Of a stretch of DNA of 64,000 nt, positions 36,226 through 47,654 are shown in pieces. This stretch comes from Rutidosis leptorrhynchoides (taxonomy: Eukaryota; Streptophyta; Magnoliopsida; Asterales; Asteraceae). The stretch is taken from the NCBI RefSeq assembly GCF_046630445.1, contig NC_092336.1, forward strand, positions 507,868,501 through 507,932,500. The letters run 5' to 3'. The number at the start of each line of letters is the position of its first letter. Position 1 is the first letter of the stretch. The position numbers were made by a program, and so were the translations under genes. The notes under the pieces were generated by a model. The model was not told where the DNA came from. It searched no databases and saw only the letters and a list, made by a program, of their open reading frames with translations.

Positions 36226-36260
36226 AATTTCGGGACGAAATTTATTTAACGGGTAGGTAC
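36225..36260 (+). promoter_or_regulatory. Inverted repeat and polypurine tract of element C
   Basis: AAATTTCG-GGA-CGAAATTT (36225-36243) is an 8-bp perfect inverted repeat with a 3-nt loop. ttaacgggtaggtac follows up to the base before the 3' LTR, where the plus-strand primer should lie. The same pair occurs in element B (24353-24388) and, with one base changed, in element D (47619-47654). Confidence 0.75.
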
Positions 36261-39200
36261 TGTAGTGACCCGAACTTTTCCATGTTTATATATATTAATT
36301 GAGATTGATATTTACATGATTAAATGTTTCCAACATGTTAAGCAATCAAACTTGTTAAGACTTGATTAATTGAAATATGTTTCATATAGACAATTGACCA
36401 CCCAAGTTGACCGGCGATTCACGAACGTTAAAACTTGTAAAAACGACATGACGATATATATATGGATATACATATGGTTAACATGAGATTATGATAAGTA
36501 AGTGTCTCCATAAGTATAATAACAATGAGTTATATACATATAAACAAGACTACTAACTTAAGGATTTCGAAACGAGACATATATGTAACGATTATCGTTG
36601 TAACGACATTGAAATGTATATATATCATATTAAGATATATTAATATATCATAATATCATGATAATATAATAATTTAACATCTCATTAGATATAATAAACA
36701 ATGGGTTAACAACATTAATTGAGATCGTTAACTTAAAGGTTTCAAAACAACACTTACATGTAACGACTAACGATGACTTAACGACTCAGTTAAAATGTAT
36801 ATACATGTAGTGTATTTAGATGTATTAAAATAATTTTGGAAGACTTCAAGACATATATCAAAACACTCATACTTAACGAAAATGGTTACAGTTACTTTCC
36901 CATTCTTTTCTTTCATCAAGAATTCTAGTCGTATTCTTACCCGTATTATACACAGCTTCAAAACGTACTTACTATGGGTATATACCAATAGGAACTAGCA
37001 TGGGATTCCACTCTTGATTATGTCATGTATGACTAATCAATTTTAACTTCTACCATGAGCTAGTCAACTAACTAGAACTCCTTTTAACCCCACTCACCAC
37101 TCACCAATTACCACTCATCATTCACTCCATTTCACTTCCAATTCTCTTTCTAATTCTCTCTCAACACACACACACTATTATGAACGTATTTTTCCAGTAG
37201 TTAATCATCATCTTCATCAAAAATCACTTCAAGAATCAAGCTATAATCATCATAGGAAGAACACTTCAAGAACACTTCAAAAATCCCTTCAAGTTTACTA
37301 ATTTACTTCCAAGCTTTCTAATCCATTCCAAGTAATCATCTAAGATCAAGAAACCTTTGTTATATACAGTAGGTTATCTTTCTTATTCAAGGTAATATTC
37401 ATATTCAAACTTTGATTCAATTTCTATAACTATAAACTATCTTAATTCGAGAAAAAATCTTACTTGAACTTGTTTTTGTGTCATGATCCTACTTCAAGAA
37501 CTTTCAAGCCATCAAAGATCCTTTGAAGCTAGATCATTTCTTGTCACTTTCAGTAGGTTTACCTACTAAACTTGAGGTATTAATGATGTTCATAACATCA
37601 TTCGATTCATATATATAAAACTATCTTATTCGAAGGTTTAAACTCGTAATAACTAGAACATAGTTTAGTTAATTCTAAACTTGTTCGCAAACAAAAGTTA
37701 ATCCTTCTAACTTGACTTTTAAAATTAACTAAACACATGTTCTATATCTATATGATATGCTAACTTAATGATTTAAAACCTGGAAACACGAAAAACACCG
37801 TAAAACCGGATTTACGCCGTCGTAGTAACACCGCGGGCTGTTTTGGGTTAGTTAATTAAAAACTATGATAAACTTTGATTTAAAAGTTTTTATTCTGAGA
37901 AAATGATTTTTATTATGAACATGAAACTATATCCAATAATTATGGTTAAACTCAAAGTGGAAGTATGTTTTCTAAAATGGTCATCTAGACGTCGTTCTTT
38001 CGACTGAAATGACTACCTTTACAAAAACGACTTGTAACTTATTTTTCCGACTATAAACCTATACTTTTTCTGTTTAGATTCATAAAATAGAGTTCAATAT
38101 GAAACCATAGCAATTTGATTCACTCAAAACGGATTTAAAATGAAGAAGTTATGGGTAAAACAAGATTGGATAATTTTTCTCATTTTAGCTACGTGAAAAT
38201 TGGTAACAAATCTATTCCAACCATAACTTAATCAACTTGTATTGTATATTATGTAATCTTGAGATACCATAGACACGTATACAATGTTTCGACCTATCAT
38301 GTCGACACATCTATATATATTTCGGAACAACCATAGACACTCTATATGTGAATGTTGGAGTTAGCTATACAGGGTTGAGGTTGATTCCAAAATATATATA
38401 GTTTGAGTTGTGATCAATACTGAGATACGTATACACTGGGTCGTGGATTGATTCAAGATAATATTTATCGATTTATTTCTGTACATCTAACTGTGGACAA
38501 CTAGTTGTAGGTTACTAACGAGGACAGCTGACTTAATAAACTTAAAACATCAAAATATATTAAAAGTGTTGTAAATATATTTTGAACATACTTTAATATA
38601 TATGTATATATTGTTATAGGTTCGTGAATCAACAGTGACCAAGTCTTACTTCTCGACGAAGTAAAAAAAATCTGTGAAAGTGAGTTATAGTCCCACTTTT
38701 AAAATCTAATATTTTTGGGATGAGAATACATGCAGGTTTTATAAATGATTTACAAAATAGACACAAGTACGTGAAACTACATTCTATGGTTGAATTATCG
38801 AAATCGAATATGCCCCTTTTTATTAAGTCTGGTAATCTAAGAATTAGGGAATAGACACCCTAATTGACGCGAATCCTAAAGATAGATCTATTGGGCCTAA
38901 CAAACCCCATCCAAAGTACCGGATGCTTTAGTACTTCGAAATTTATATCATATCCGAAGGGTGTCCCGGAATGATGGGGATATTCTTATATATGCATCTT
39001 GTTAATGTCGGTTACCAGGTGTTCACCATATGAATGATTTTTATCTCTATGTATGGGATGTGTATTGAAATATGAAATCTTGTGGTCTATTGTTACGATT
39101 TGATATATATAGGTTAAACCTATAACTCACCAACATTTTTGTTGACGTTTAAAGCATGTTTATTCTCAGGTGAATATTAAGAGCTTCCGCTGTTGCATAC

Positions 39201-39513
39201 TAAAATAAGGACAAGATTTGGAGTCCATGTTTGTATGATATTGTGTAAAAACTGCATTCAAGAAACTGATTTCGATGTAACATATTTGTATTGTAAACCA
39301 TTATGTAATGGTCGTGTGTAAACAGGATATTTTAGATTATCATTATTTGATAATCTACGTAAAGCTTTTTAAACCTTTATTTATGAAATAAAGGTTATGG
39401 TTTATTTTCAAAATGAATGCAGTCTTTGAAAAACGTCTCATATAGAGGTCAAAACCTCGCAACAAAATCAATTAATATGGAACATTTTTAATCAATAAGA
39501 ACGGGACATTTCA
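36261..39513 (+). repeat. 3' LTR of element C
   Basis: Starts TGTAGTGACC and ends ACATTTCA, followed by the TSD ACTTG. Nearly identical to the 5' LTR, with small indels such as a shorter CA run near 37168 and an extra stretch near 36612-36650. Confidence 0.94.
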
Positions 39514-39518
39514 ACTTG

Positions 39519-39883
39519 TTAGCATGTTTATTCTCAGGTTTCCTAGAAGTCTTCCGTTGTTTGCTTATATGTTAGACAAGCTATGTGCATGGAGTCGTAC
39601 ATGGCATATTTTTCAAGGAAGCGTTGCTTTCACCAAATCATCACCATGTATCTTATTTTGACTGCATTATCAACTGAAGTACTATTGTAAACTATTATTT
39701 ACAGTAATTGTCTATATGTAGAAATCATCAGATGTCGAAAACCTTTGATTTAAACAATCATTTATGGTGTGCCTTTTCAAAAGAATGCAATGTTTACAAA
39801 ACGTATCATATAGAGGTCAAATACCTCGCAATGAAATCGATGAATGACGTGTTCGTCCATATGGATTTGGAGCGATCGTCACA
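39519..39883 (+). repeat. 3' LTR of element B, second part
   Basis: Continues the LTR interrupted at 26416 and ends GGAGCGATCGTCACA. It corresponds to 55951-56313 of the solo LTR of the same family. The TSD GAGTG follows at 39884-39888. Confidence 0.88.
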
Positions 39884-40142
39884 GAGTGATAAGGCCATTG
39901 GAAGAATATTATGAAGTTTTCACGGTGTATTTCTGAGTGAGTGATGGAAGTTTTGGTTGAATGGAATTGTGAAGTACGGATGTTGCATGATGATGCGTTA
40001 GTGTACGAAGCAAGAAATTCGAATGCGTGATTACTACATGTGTGACTCCGCGTAGGAAGCGAAAATGTTCGAGTGAGAAGTTTTTGACTTCTAGCGTAGA
40101 TGCGGATCACGAGGGCGTGATCCAATGTAAGTGGGGGAGAGT
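39884..40142 (+). promoter_or_regulatory. 3' end of element A interior with inverted repeat and polypurine tract
   Basis: Resumption of the element A interior after element B. It contains a perfect 8-bp inverted repeat, GGATCACG-AGGG-CGTGATCC (40104-40123), and the polypurine tract GTGGGGGAGAGT (40131-40142) directly before the 3' LTR. No coding sequence was seen. Confidence 0.85.
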
Positions 40143-40528
40143 TGTAACATCCATTTTCAGTTACGTGTTATTTCGAACGACATTCGAAATACGAGGCATA
40201 TAAGCATATATTTGGATCCCAAATAAAGTTAGATTTGATGTTCTAAAACCTTACCATTGGATAGTAAATCTCATTATGTTTCCAACGATATTTGATTCAT
40301 AAAAAACGGAGCTACGGTTTGAAAGTTACAACCAAAACAAGTTCAGAAAATTGATTCAGTTAATCTGGACGCCGTCCAACCTTTTTGGACGCCGTCCAAA
40401 AGGCCTGATGGGCCAGCTGTGATATTTTGAAGTTTTTAAAAGAGGGTATTTGGGTCTTTTCACTTGGGGGTCGTTTGGGCCATCAAAACTGATCTAAACT
40501 CACCCTTATCCTCATTTTCACCCACAAA
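40143..40528 (+). repeat. 3' LTR of element A, first part
   Basis: Starts TGTAACATCC right after the polypurine tract and matches 16287-16803 except for the 135-bp duplication. Interrupted by element D, whose TSD ACAAA lies at 40524-40528 and 50905-50909. The 5' LTR shows the uninterrupted sequence (cccacaaacactccc). Confidence 0.92.
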
Positions 40529-41806
40529 TGTAGTGACCCGAACTTTTCCATATTTATATATATTAATTGAGATTGATATTTACATGATTAAATGTTTCCA
40601 GTATGTTAAGAAATCAAACTTGTTAAGACTTGATTAATTGAAATATGTTTCATATAGACAATTGACCACCCAAGTTGACCGGTGATTCACGAACGTTAAA
40701 ACTTGTAAAAACTATATGATGACATATATATGGATATATATATATATATAGTTAACATGATACTATGATAAGTAAACATATCATTAAGTATATTAACAAT
40801 GAACTACATATGTAAAAACAAGACTACTAACTTAATGATTTTTAAACGAGACATATATGTAACGATTATCGTTGTAAAGACATTTAATGTATATATATCA
40901 TATTGAGAGATATTCATACATGATAATATCATGATAATATAATAATTTAAAATCTCATTTGATATTATAAACATTGGGTTAACAACATTTAACAAGATCG
41001 TTAACCTAAAGGTTTCAAAACAACACTTACATGTAACGACTAACGATGACTTAACGACTCAGTTAAAATGTATATACATGTAGTGTTTTAATATGTATTT
41101 ATACACTTTTGAAAGACTTCAATACACTTATCAAAATACTTCTACTTAACAAAAATGCTTACAATTACATCCTCGTTCAGTTTCATCAACAATTCTACTC
41201 GTATGCACCCGTATTCGTACTCGTACAATACACAGCTTTTAGATGTATGTACTATTGGTATATACACTCCAATGATCAGCTCTTAGCAGCCCATGTGAGT
41301 CACCTAACACATGTGGGAACCATCATTTGGCAACTAGCATGAAATATCTCATAAAATTACAAAAATATGAGTAATCATTCATGACTTATTTACATGAAAA
41401 CAAAATTACATATCCTTTATATCTAATCCATACACCAACGACCAAAAACACCTACAAACACTTTCATTCTTCAATTTTCTTCATCTAATTGATCTCTCTC
41501 AAGTTCTATCTTCAAGTTCTAAGTGTTCTTCATAAATTCTACAAGTTCTAGTTACATAAAATCAAGAATACTTTCAAGTTTGCTAGCTCACTTCCAATCT
41601 TGTAAGGTGATCATCCAACCTCAAGAAATCTTTGTTTCTTACAGTAGGTTATCATTCTAATACAAGGTAATAATCATATTCAATCTTTGGTTCAATTTCT
41701 ATAACTATAACAATCTTATTTCAAGTGATGATCTTACTTGAACTTGTTTTCGTGTCATGATTCTGCTTCAAGAACTTCAAGCCATCCAAGGATCCGTTGA
41801 AGCTAT
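40529..41806 (+). repeat. Truncated 5' LTR of element D
   Basis: Matches 47655-48927 of the 3' LTR, then breaks off after 'gttgaagcta' and continues with sequence equivalent to about 30404 in element C (tatccctagaaacttggc). The junction has about two bases of microhomology (TA). The promoter part of the LTR may be present, so transcription from it cannot be excluded. Confidence 0.9.
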
Positions 41807-42007
41807 ATCCCTAGAAACTTGGCAAAACGAACCAAAACCAAAGAAGAAGAAACAAGCGAGTCGGAATAAAATAGTTTTATTCGTGTGGTGTAATATATGT
41901 AATATAGTGTGCTTATGTTTTATGATATATGTAAAAATTGCTTGTATTAATAAGTATTTTTTTTTATGAATCTAACTCTTGTCTATTTTACAGTATAAAA
42001 ACACAAA

Positions 42008-42691
42008 ATGGATAGACAACCCAATATTTTAAGAGACCTACCCGGAGACATGATTGATGAAATCTTGTCTAGAGTCGGTCAGAATTCTTCGGCACAACTA
42101 TTTAAGGCGAGATCAGTTTGTAAGACATTCGAAGAACGTTCCAAGAATGCCTTGGTTTATAAAAGGCTTTCGTTCGAAAGATGGGGGATATCACATTGGG
42201 AAATCCATAAGTTACGATGTGTTTACTTTGACGCATATATTGCGGGGAACCCAAATGCTATTTTACGCAATGGGTTAAGAAATTATTTTGACTCAATATA
42301 TCCGAATATTGGACTTCGTGATTTAGAAAAAGCGGCTAACATGCAACATAAAGAAGCATGTTATGCTTACGGATTAGTAATGTTCGCTTCTCACCAAAGT
42401 GAGAACAAGAACATCGGGCTACAACTATTAAACAAAACGTTCCCACAAGTGACGGAGTCGGTAATTGGGGTAAGAAATGAGGTTTTTAGATTGTTACGGG
42501 ACTGTTGGACATTACGTAACCCTCGTCCCTTTGACGACGTTACAACACGCTGTCTTATCAACTGCCATAACAGTTATGTTCCACAAGACCAAGGATGGGA
42601 AGTAATCCTAGTAAAACCAGAATGCATGACTTGTTTCTGGACGTATGAATTACGTGTCTTTATTGCCTTTGCTGAACGCCTTGTGTACTAG
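42008..42691 (+). CDS. F-box protein of At1g67623 type in element D
   Basis: 227 codons, same length as the copy in element C. By hand I count nine base differences between the two, of which five change the protein (Thr/Ala in the F-box region; two Cys/Arg, Gly/Cys and Gly/Ser in the C-terminal tail) and four are silent. The F-box core, the Sel1-like part and the CMTCFW motif are unchanged. It has the same upstream acceptor-like sequence (ctattttacag) and the same spacing to gag. That both copies stay open while gag of C and the 5' end of D are damaged is notable, but with nine differences no claim of selection is possible. Confidence 0.85.
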   Translation: MDRQPNILRDLPGDMIDEILSRVGQNSSAQLFKARSVCKTFEERSKNALVYKRLSFERWGISHWEIHKLRCVYFDAYIAGNPNAILRNGLRNYFDSIYPNIGLRDLEKAANMQHKEACYAYGLVMFASHQSENKNIGLQLLNKTFPQVTESVIGVRNEVFRLLRDCWTLRNPRPFDDVTTRCLINCHNSYVPQDQGWEVILVKPECMTCFWTYELRVFIAFAERLVY

Positions 42692-43032
42692 CTAGAATTA
42701 TCTTCACAACCATCTTGTATCAAATTTATTGTGTGCTATATTTCATGCTATATGTAGAATAAGCGGTATTGTAAGTTTGTAAAATATTGTGTAAAAGTTT
42801 GAACGCGAAATATTATTATAATCAGTTTTTCATATAGAATTGTAGTAGTTGAATTGTATATTAGCTACTAAGTATGAACTTAACGGGTAGGTACTACCCG
42901 AATTTAAACTTATAAAACGCTAATATGAAGAAAAAGCTTTTATAAATGAGTTCATATTATGCTACGAAATACTATTAACTACTCTTAATATTCTGTATGA
43001 TTAACTTGTTCCATTTGACTATTTTGAAGGAA

Positions 43033-43866
43033 ATGGCACCGACTACTCGACACACCGTGAATATGAATGAAGAGGAATTCCGTACTTTTCTAGCTTCAAA
43101 CATAGCCGCAGTACAGGCAGCCCTACATACCAACAATAACCTTGGATCTAGCAGTACAGGAAATCGTGTAGGATGCACCTACAAAGAATTTACTGCCTGC
43201 AAACCTTTGGAATTTGATGGAACTGAAGGACCGATCGGATTGAAACTGTGGACCGAGAAGGTCGAATCGGTGTTTGCCATAAGTAAGTGTACTGAAGAGG
43301 ACAAAGTGAAGTACGATACGCATACCTTCACAGGTTCTGCGTTAACATGGTGGAATACCTATCTAGAGCAAGTGGGACAAGACGATGCGTACGCACTACC
43401 GTGGTCAGCATTCAAGCACTTGATGAACGAGAAGTACCGTCCCAGAACCGAGGTCAATAAGCTCAAGACAGAACTTAGAGGGTTACGAACCCAAGGATTG
43501 GATATTACCACGTACGAAAGACGATTCACAGAATTGTGCCTATTGTGTCCGAGAGCATTCGAAGATGAGGAAGAGAAGATCGACGCGTTTGTGAAAGGAT
43601 TACCGGAAAGAATCCAAGAAGATATAAGTTCACACGAGCCCGCCTCCATACAACAGGCATGTAGAATGGCTCACAAACTAGTGAACCAGATTGAAGAAAG
43701 AATTAAAGAACAGACTGCTGAAGAGGCCAATGTGAAGCAAGTCAAAAGAAAGTGGGAGGAAAACGGTGATAAGAATCATCAATACAACAAGAACAGCAAT
43801 TACAACAATAATCGCAACAATTATCCCAACAATCGCAACATCAATCGCAACTACAACAAACGGCCC

Positions 43867-43898
<32 letters not shown>

Positions 43899-46800
43899 AA
43901 GCAGCAACTACAACAATCATCCCAACAACAATAATAACCGCAACAACAACAACAATCAGAAGCAGCTATGCCAAAGGTGTGAAAAGTATCACTCGGGGTT
44001 CTGCACCAAATTTTGCAACAAGTGTAAAAGAAATGGTCATAGCGCGGCGAAGTGTGAGGTCTACGGACCAGGGGTTAATAGAACGAAAGGAACAAATGGT
44101 GTCGGAACGAGTAATGGCAGAGCAAGTAGTGTCGGAGCAAGTTATGCCAATGTAGTTTGTTATAAATGTGGAAAATCGGGCCACATTATTAGAAATTGCC
44201 CGAACCAGGAGAACACGAATGGACAAGGCCGCGGAAGAGTTTTCAATATTAATGCGGCAGAGGCACAGGAAGACCCGGAGCTTGTTACGGTTACGTTTCT
44301 TATTGACAATAAATCTGCTTACGTTTTATTTGATTCGGGTGCGGATAGAAGCTATATGAGTACAGATTTTTGTGCTAAATTAAGTTGTCCATTGACGCCT
44401 TTGGATAGTAAATTTTTACTCGAATTAGCAAATGGTAAATTAATTTCAGCAGATAATATATGTCGGAATCGAGAAATTAAACTGGTTAGCGAAACATTTA
44501 AGATTGATTTGATACCAGTAGAGTTAGGGAGTTTTGATTTGATAATCGGTATGGACTGGTTGAAAGAAGTGAAAGCAGAGATCGTTTGTTACAAAAATGT
44601 AATTCGCATTATACGAGAAAAAGGAAAACCCTTAATGGTGTACGGAGAAAAGGGCAACACGAAGCTACATCTTATTAGTAATTTGAAGGCACAAAAACTA
44701 ATAAGAAAAGGTTGCTATGCTGTTCTAGCACACGTCGAGAAAGTACAAACTGAAGAAAAGAGCATCAATGATGTTCCCATTGCAAAAGAATTTCCCGATG
44801 TATTTCCGAAAGAATTACCGGGATTACCCCCACATCGATCCGTTGAATTTCAAATAGATCTTGTACCAAGAGCTGCACCAATAGCTCGTGCTCCTTACAG
44901 ACTCGCACCCAGCGAGATGAAAGAACTGCAAAGCCAATTACAAGAACTTTTAGAGCGTGGTTTCATTCGACCAAGCACATCACTGTGGGGAGCTCCTGTT
45001 TTGTTTGTCAAGAAGAAAGATGGTACATTCAGGTTGTGTATCGACTACCGAGAGTTGAACAAACTTACCATCAAGAACCGCTACCCACTACCGAGAATCG
45101 ACGACTTATTTGATCAACTACAAGGCTCGTCTGTTTATTCAAAGATTGACTTACGTTCCGGGTATCATCAAATGCGGGTGAAAGAAGATGATATTCCAAA
45201 GACTGCTTTCAGAACACGTTACGATCATTACGAGTTTATGGTCATGCCGTTTGGTTTAACTAATGCACCAGCTGTGTTCATGGACCTTATGAACCGAGTG
45301 TGTGGACCATACCTTGACAAGTTTGTCATTGTTTTCATTGATGACATACTTATTTACTCAAAGAATGACCAAGAACACGGTGAACATTTGAGAAAGGTGT
45401 TAGAAGTATTGAGGAAGGAAGAATTGTACGCTAAGTTTTCAAAGTGTGCATTTTGGTTGGAAGAAGTTCAATTCCTCGGTCACATAGTGAACAAAGAAGG
45501 TATTAAGGTGGATCCGGCAAAGATAGAAACTGTTGAAAAGTGGGAAACCCCGAAAACTCCGAAACACATACGCCAGTTTTTAGGACTAGCTGGTTACTAC
45601 AGAAGGTTCATCCAAGACTTTTCCAGAATAGCAAAACCCTTGACTGCATTAACGCATAAAGGGAAGAAATTTGAATGGAATGATGAACAAGAGAAAGCAT
45701 TTCAGTTATTGAAGAAAAAGCTAACTACGGCACCTATATTGTCATTGCCTGAAGGGAATGATGATTTTGTAATTTATTGTGACGCATCAAAGCAAGGTCT
45801 CGGTTGTGTATTAATGCAACGAATGAAGGTGATTGCTTATGCGTCTAGACAATTGAAGATTCACGAACAAAATTATACGATGCATGATTTGGAATTAGGC
45901 GCGGTTGTTTTTGCATTAAAGACTTGGAGGCACTACTTTTATGGGGTCAAAAGTATTATATATACCGACCACAAAAGTCTTCAACACATATTTAATCAGA
46001 AACAACTGAATATGAGGCAGCGTAGGTGGATTGAATTGTTGAATGATTACGACTTTGAGATTCGTTACCACCCAGGGAAGGCAAATGTGGTAGCCGATGC
46101 CTTGAGCAGGAAGGACAGAGAACCCATTCGAGTAAAATCTATGAATATAATGATTCATAATAACCTTACTACTCAAATAAAGGAGGCGCAACAAGGAGTT
46201 TTAAAAGAGGGAAATTTAAAGGATGAAATACTCAAAGGATCGGAGAAGCGTCTTAATATTCGGGAAGACGGAACCCGGTATAGGGCTGAAAGGATTTGGG
46301 TACCAAAATTTAGAGATATGAGAGAAATGGTACTTAGAGAAGCTCATAAAACCAGATACTCAATACATCCTGGAACGGGGAAGATGTACAAGGATCTCAA
46401 TAAACATTTTTGGTGGCCGGGTATGAAAGCCGATGTTGCTAAATACGTAGGAGAATGTTTGACGTATTCTAAGGTCAAAGCTGAGCATCAGAAACCATCA
46501 GGTCTACTTCAACAACCCGAAATCCCGGAATGGAAATGGGAAAACATTACCATGGATTTCATCACTAAATTTCCAAGGACTGCAAGTGGTTTTGATACTA
46601 TTTGGGTAATAGTTGATCGTCTCACCAAATCAGCACACTTCCTGCCAATAAGAGAAGATGACAAGATGGAGAAGTTAGCACGACTGTATTTGAAGGAAGT
46701 CGTCTCTAGACATGGAATACCAATCTCTATTATCTCTGATAGGGATGGCAGATTTATTTCAAGATTCTGGCAGACATTACAGCAAGCATTAGGAACTCGT

Positions 46801-47619
46801 CTAGACATGAGTACTGCCTATCATCCACAAACTGATGGGCAGAGTGAAAGGACGATACAAACGCTTGAAGACATGCTACGATCATGTGTTATTGATTTCG
46901 GAAACAGTTGGGATCGACATCTACCATTAGCAGAATTTTCCTACAACAACAGCTACCATTCAAGCATTGAGATGGCGCCGTTTGAAGCACTTTATGGTAG
47001 AAAGTGCAGGTCTCCGATTTGTTGGAGTGAAGTGGGGGATAGACAGATTACGGGTTCCGAGATTATACAAGAAACTACCGAGAAGATCATCCAAATTCAA
47101 CAACGGTTGAAAACCGCCCAAAGTCGACAAAAGAGCTACGCTGACATTAAAAGAAAAGATATAGAATTTGAAATTGGAGAGATGGTCATGCTTAAAGTCG
47201 CACCTTGGAAAGGCGTTGTTCTATTTGGTAAACGAGGGAAATTAAATCTAAGGTATATTGGACCATTCAAGATTATTGATCGTGTCGGACCAGTAGCTTA
47301 CCGACTTGAGTTACCTCAACAACTCGCGGCTGTACATAACACTTTCCACGTCTCGAATTTGAAGAAATATTTTGCTAAAGAAGATCTCACTATTCCGTTA
47401 GATGAAATCCAAATCAACGAAAAACTCCAATTCATCGAAGAACCCGTCGAAATAATGGATCGTGAGGTTAAAAGACTTAAGCAAAACAAGATACCAATTG
47501 TTAAGGTTCGATGGAATGCTTGTAGAGGACCCGAGTTCACCTGGGAGCGTGAAGATCAGATGAAGAAGAAAAACCCGCATCTATTTCCAGAAGATTCGTC
47601 AACACCTTCAACAGCTTAA
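43033..47619 (+). CDS. Ty3/gypsy Gag-Pol polyprotein of element D, uninterrupted
   Basis: An open frame of 1528 codons from ATG at 43033 (MAPTTRH); an in-frame ATG lies 12 codons earlier, but MAPTT fits the family start better. Two CCHC knuckles (residues about 328-345 and 376-389), protease DSG at about 434, RT FIDD at about 768, RNase H Asp at about 917, integrase DDE at about D1175, D1236, E1272 (D-x35-E), and a chromodomain-like C-terminus. One key residue is changed: the second Cys of the integrase HHCC zinc finger reads Tyr (TAT at 46465-46467; element C has TGT). Integrase from this copy is therefore doubtful, though RT and protease look sound. The element itself lacks a primer binding site. 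Confidence 0.95.
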
Positions 47620-47654
47620 AATTTCGGGACAAAATTTATTTAACGGGTAGGTAC

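Larger units (their letters stand above)
26417..39513 (+). mobile_element. Element C: Ty3/gypsy chromovirus carrying an F-box gene
   Basis: 13.1 kb, complete from end to end. The 5' LTR is 26417-29641, then the primer binding site, an acidic ORF, an F-box ORF, gag-pol, a polypurine tract, and the 3' LTR at 36261-39513. The TSD ACTTG is at 26412-26416 and 39514-39518. The LTRs (3225 and 3253 bp) are nearly identical, so it is the youngest layer of the nest. RT, integrase and the chromodomain-like C-terminus point to a chromovirus, probably Tekay/Del-like (inference). Gag has two nonsense codons, so this copy could move only with help. Confidence 0.95.
22353..39883 (+). mobile_element. Element B: deleted gypsy-type LTR retrotransposon inside element A
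   Basis: The perfect TSD GAGTG is at 22348-22352 and 39884-39888. The 5' LTR starts TGTGACAACCC at 22353 but only about 270 bp remain. An interior of about 1.76 kb follows (22625-24388). The 3' LTR starts at 24389, is interrupted by element C, and ends CGTCACA at 39883. The interior ends with the inverted repeat and polypurine-like sequence ttaacgggtaggtac, as in elements C and D, which points to a related gypsy origin. No gag-pol remains, so the element is non-autonomous or was gutted by deletion. Confidence 0.87.
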
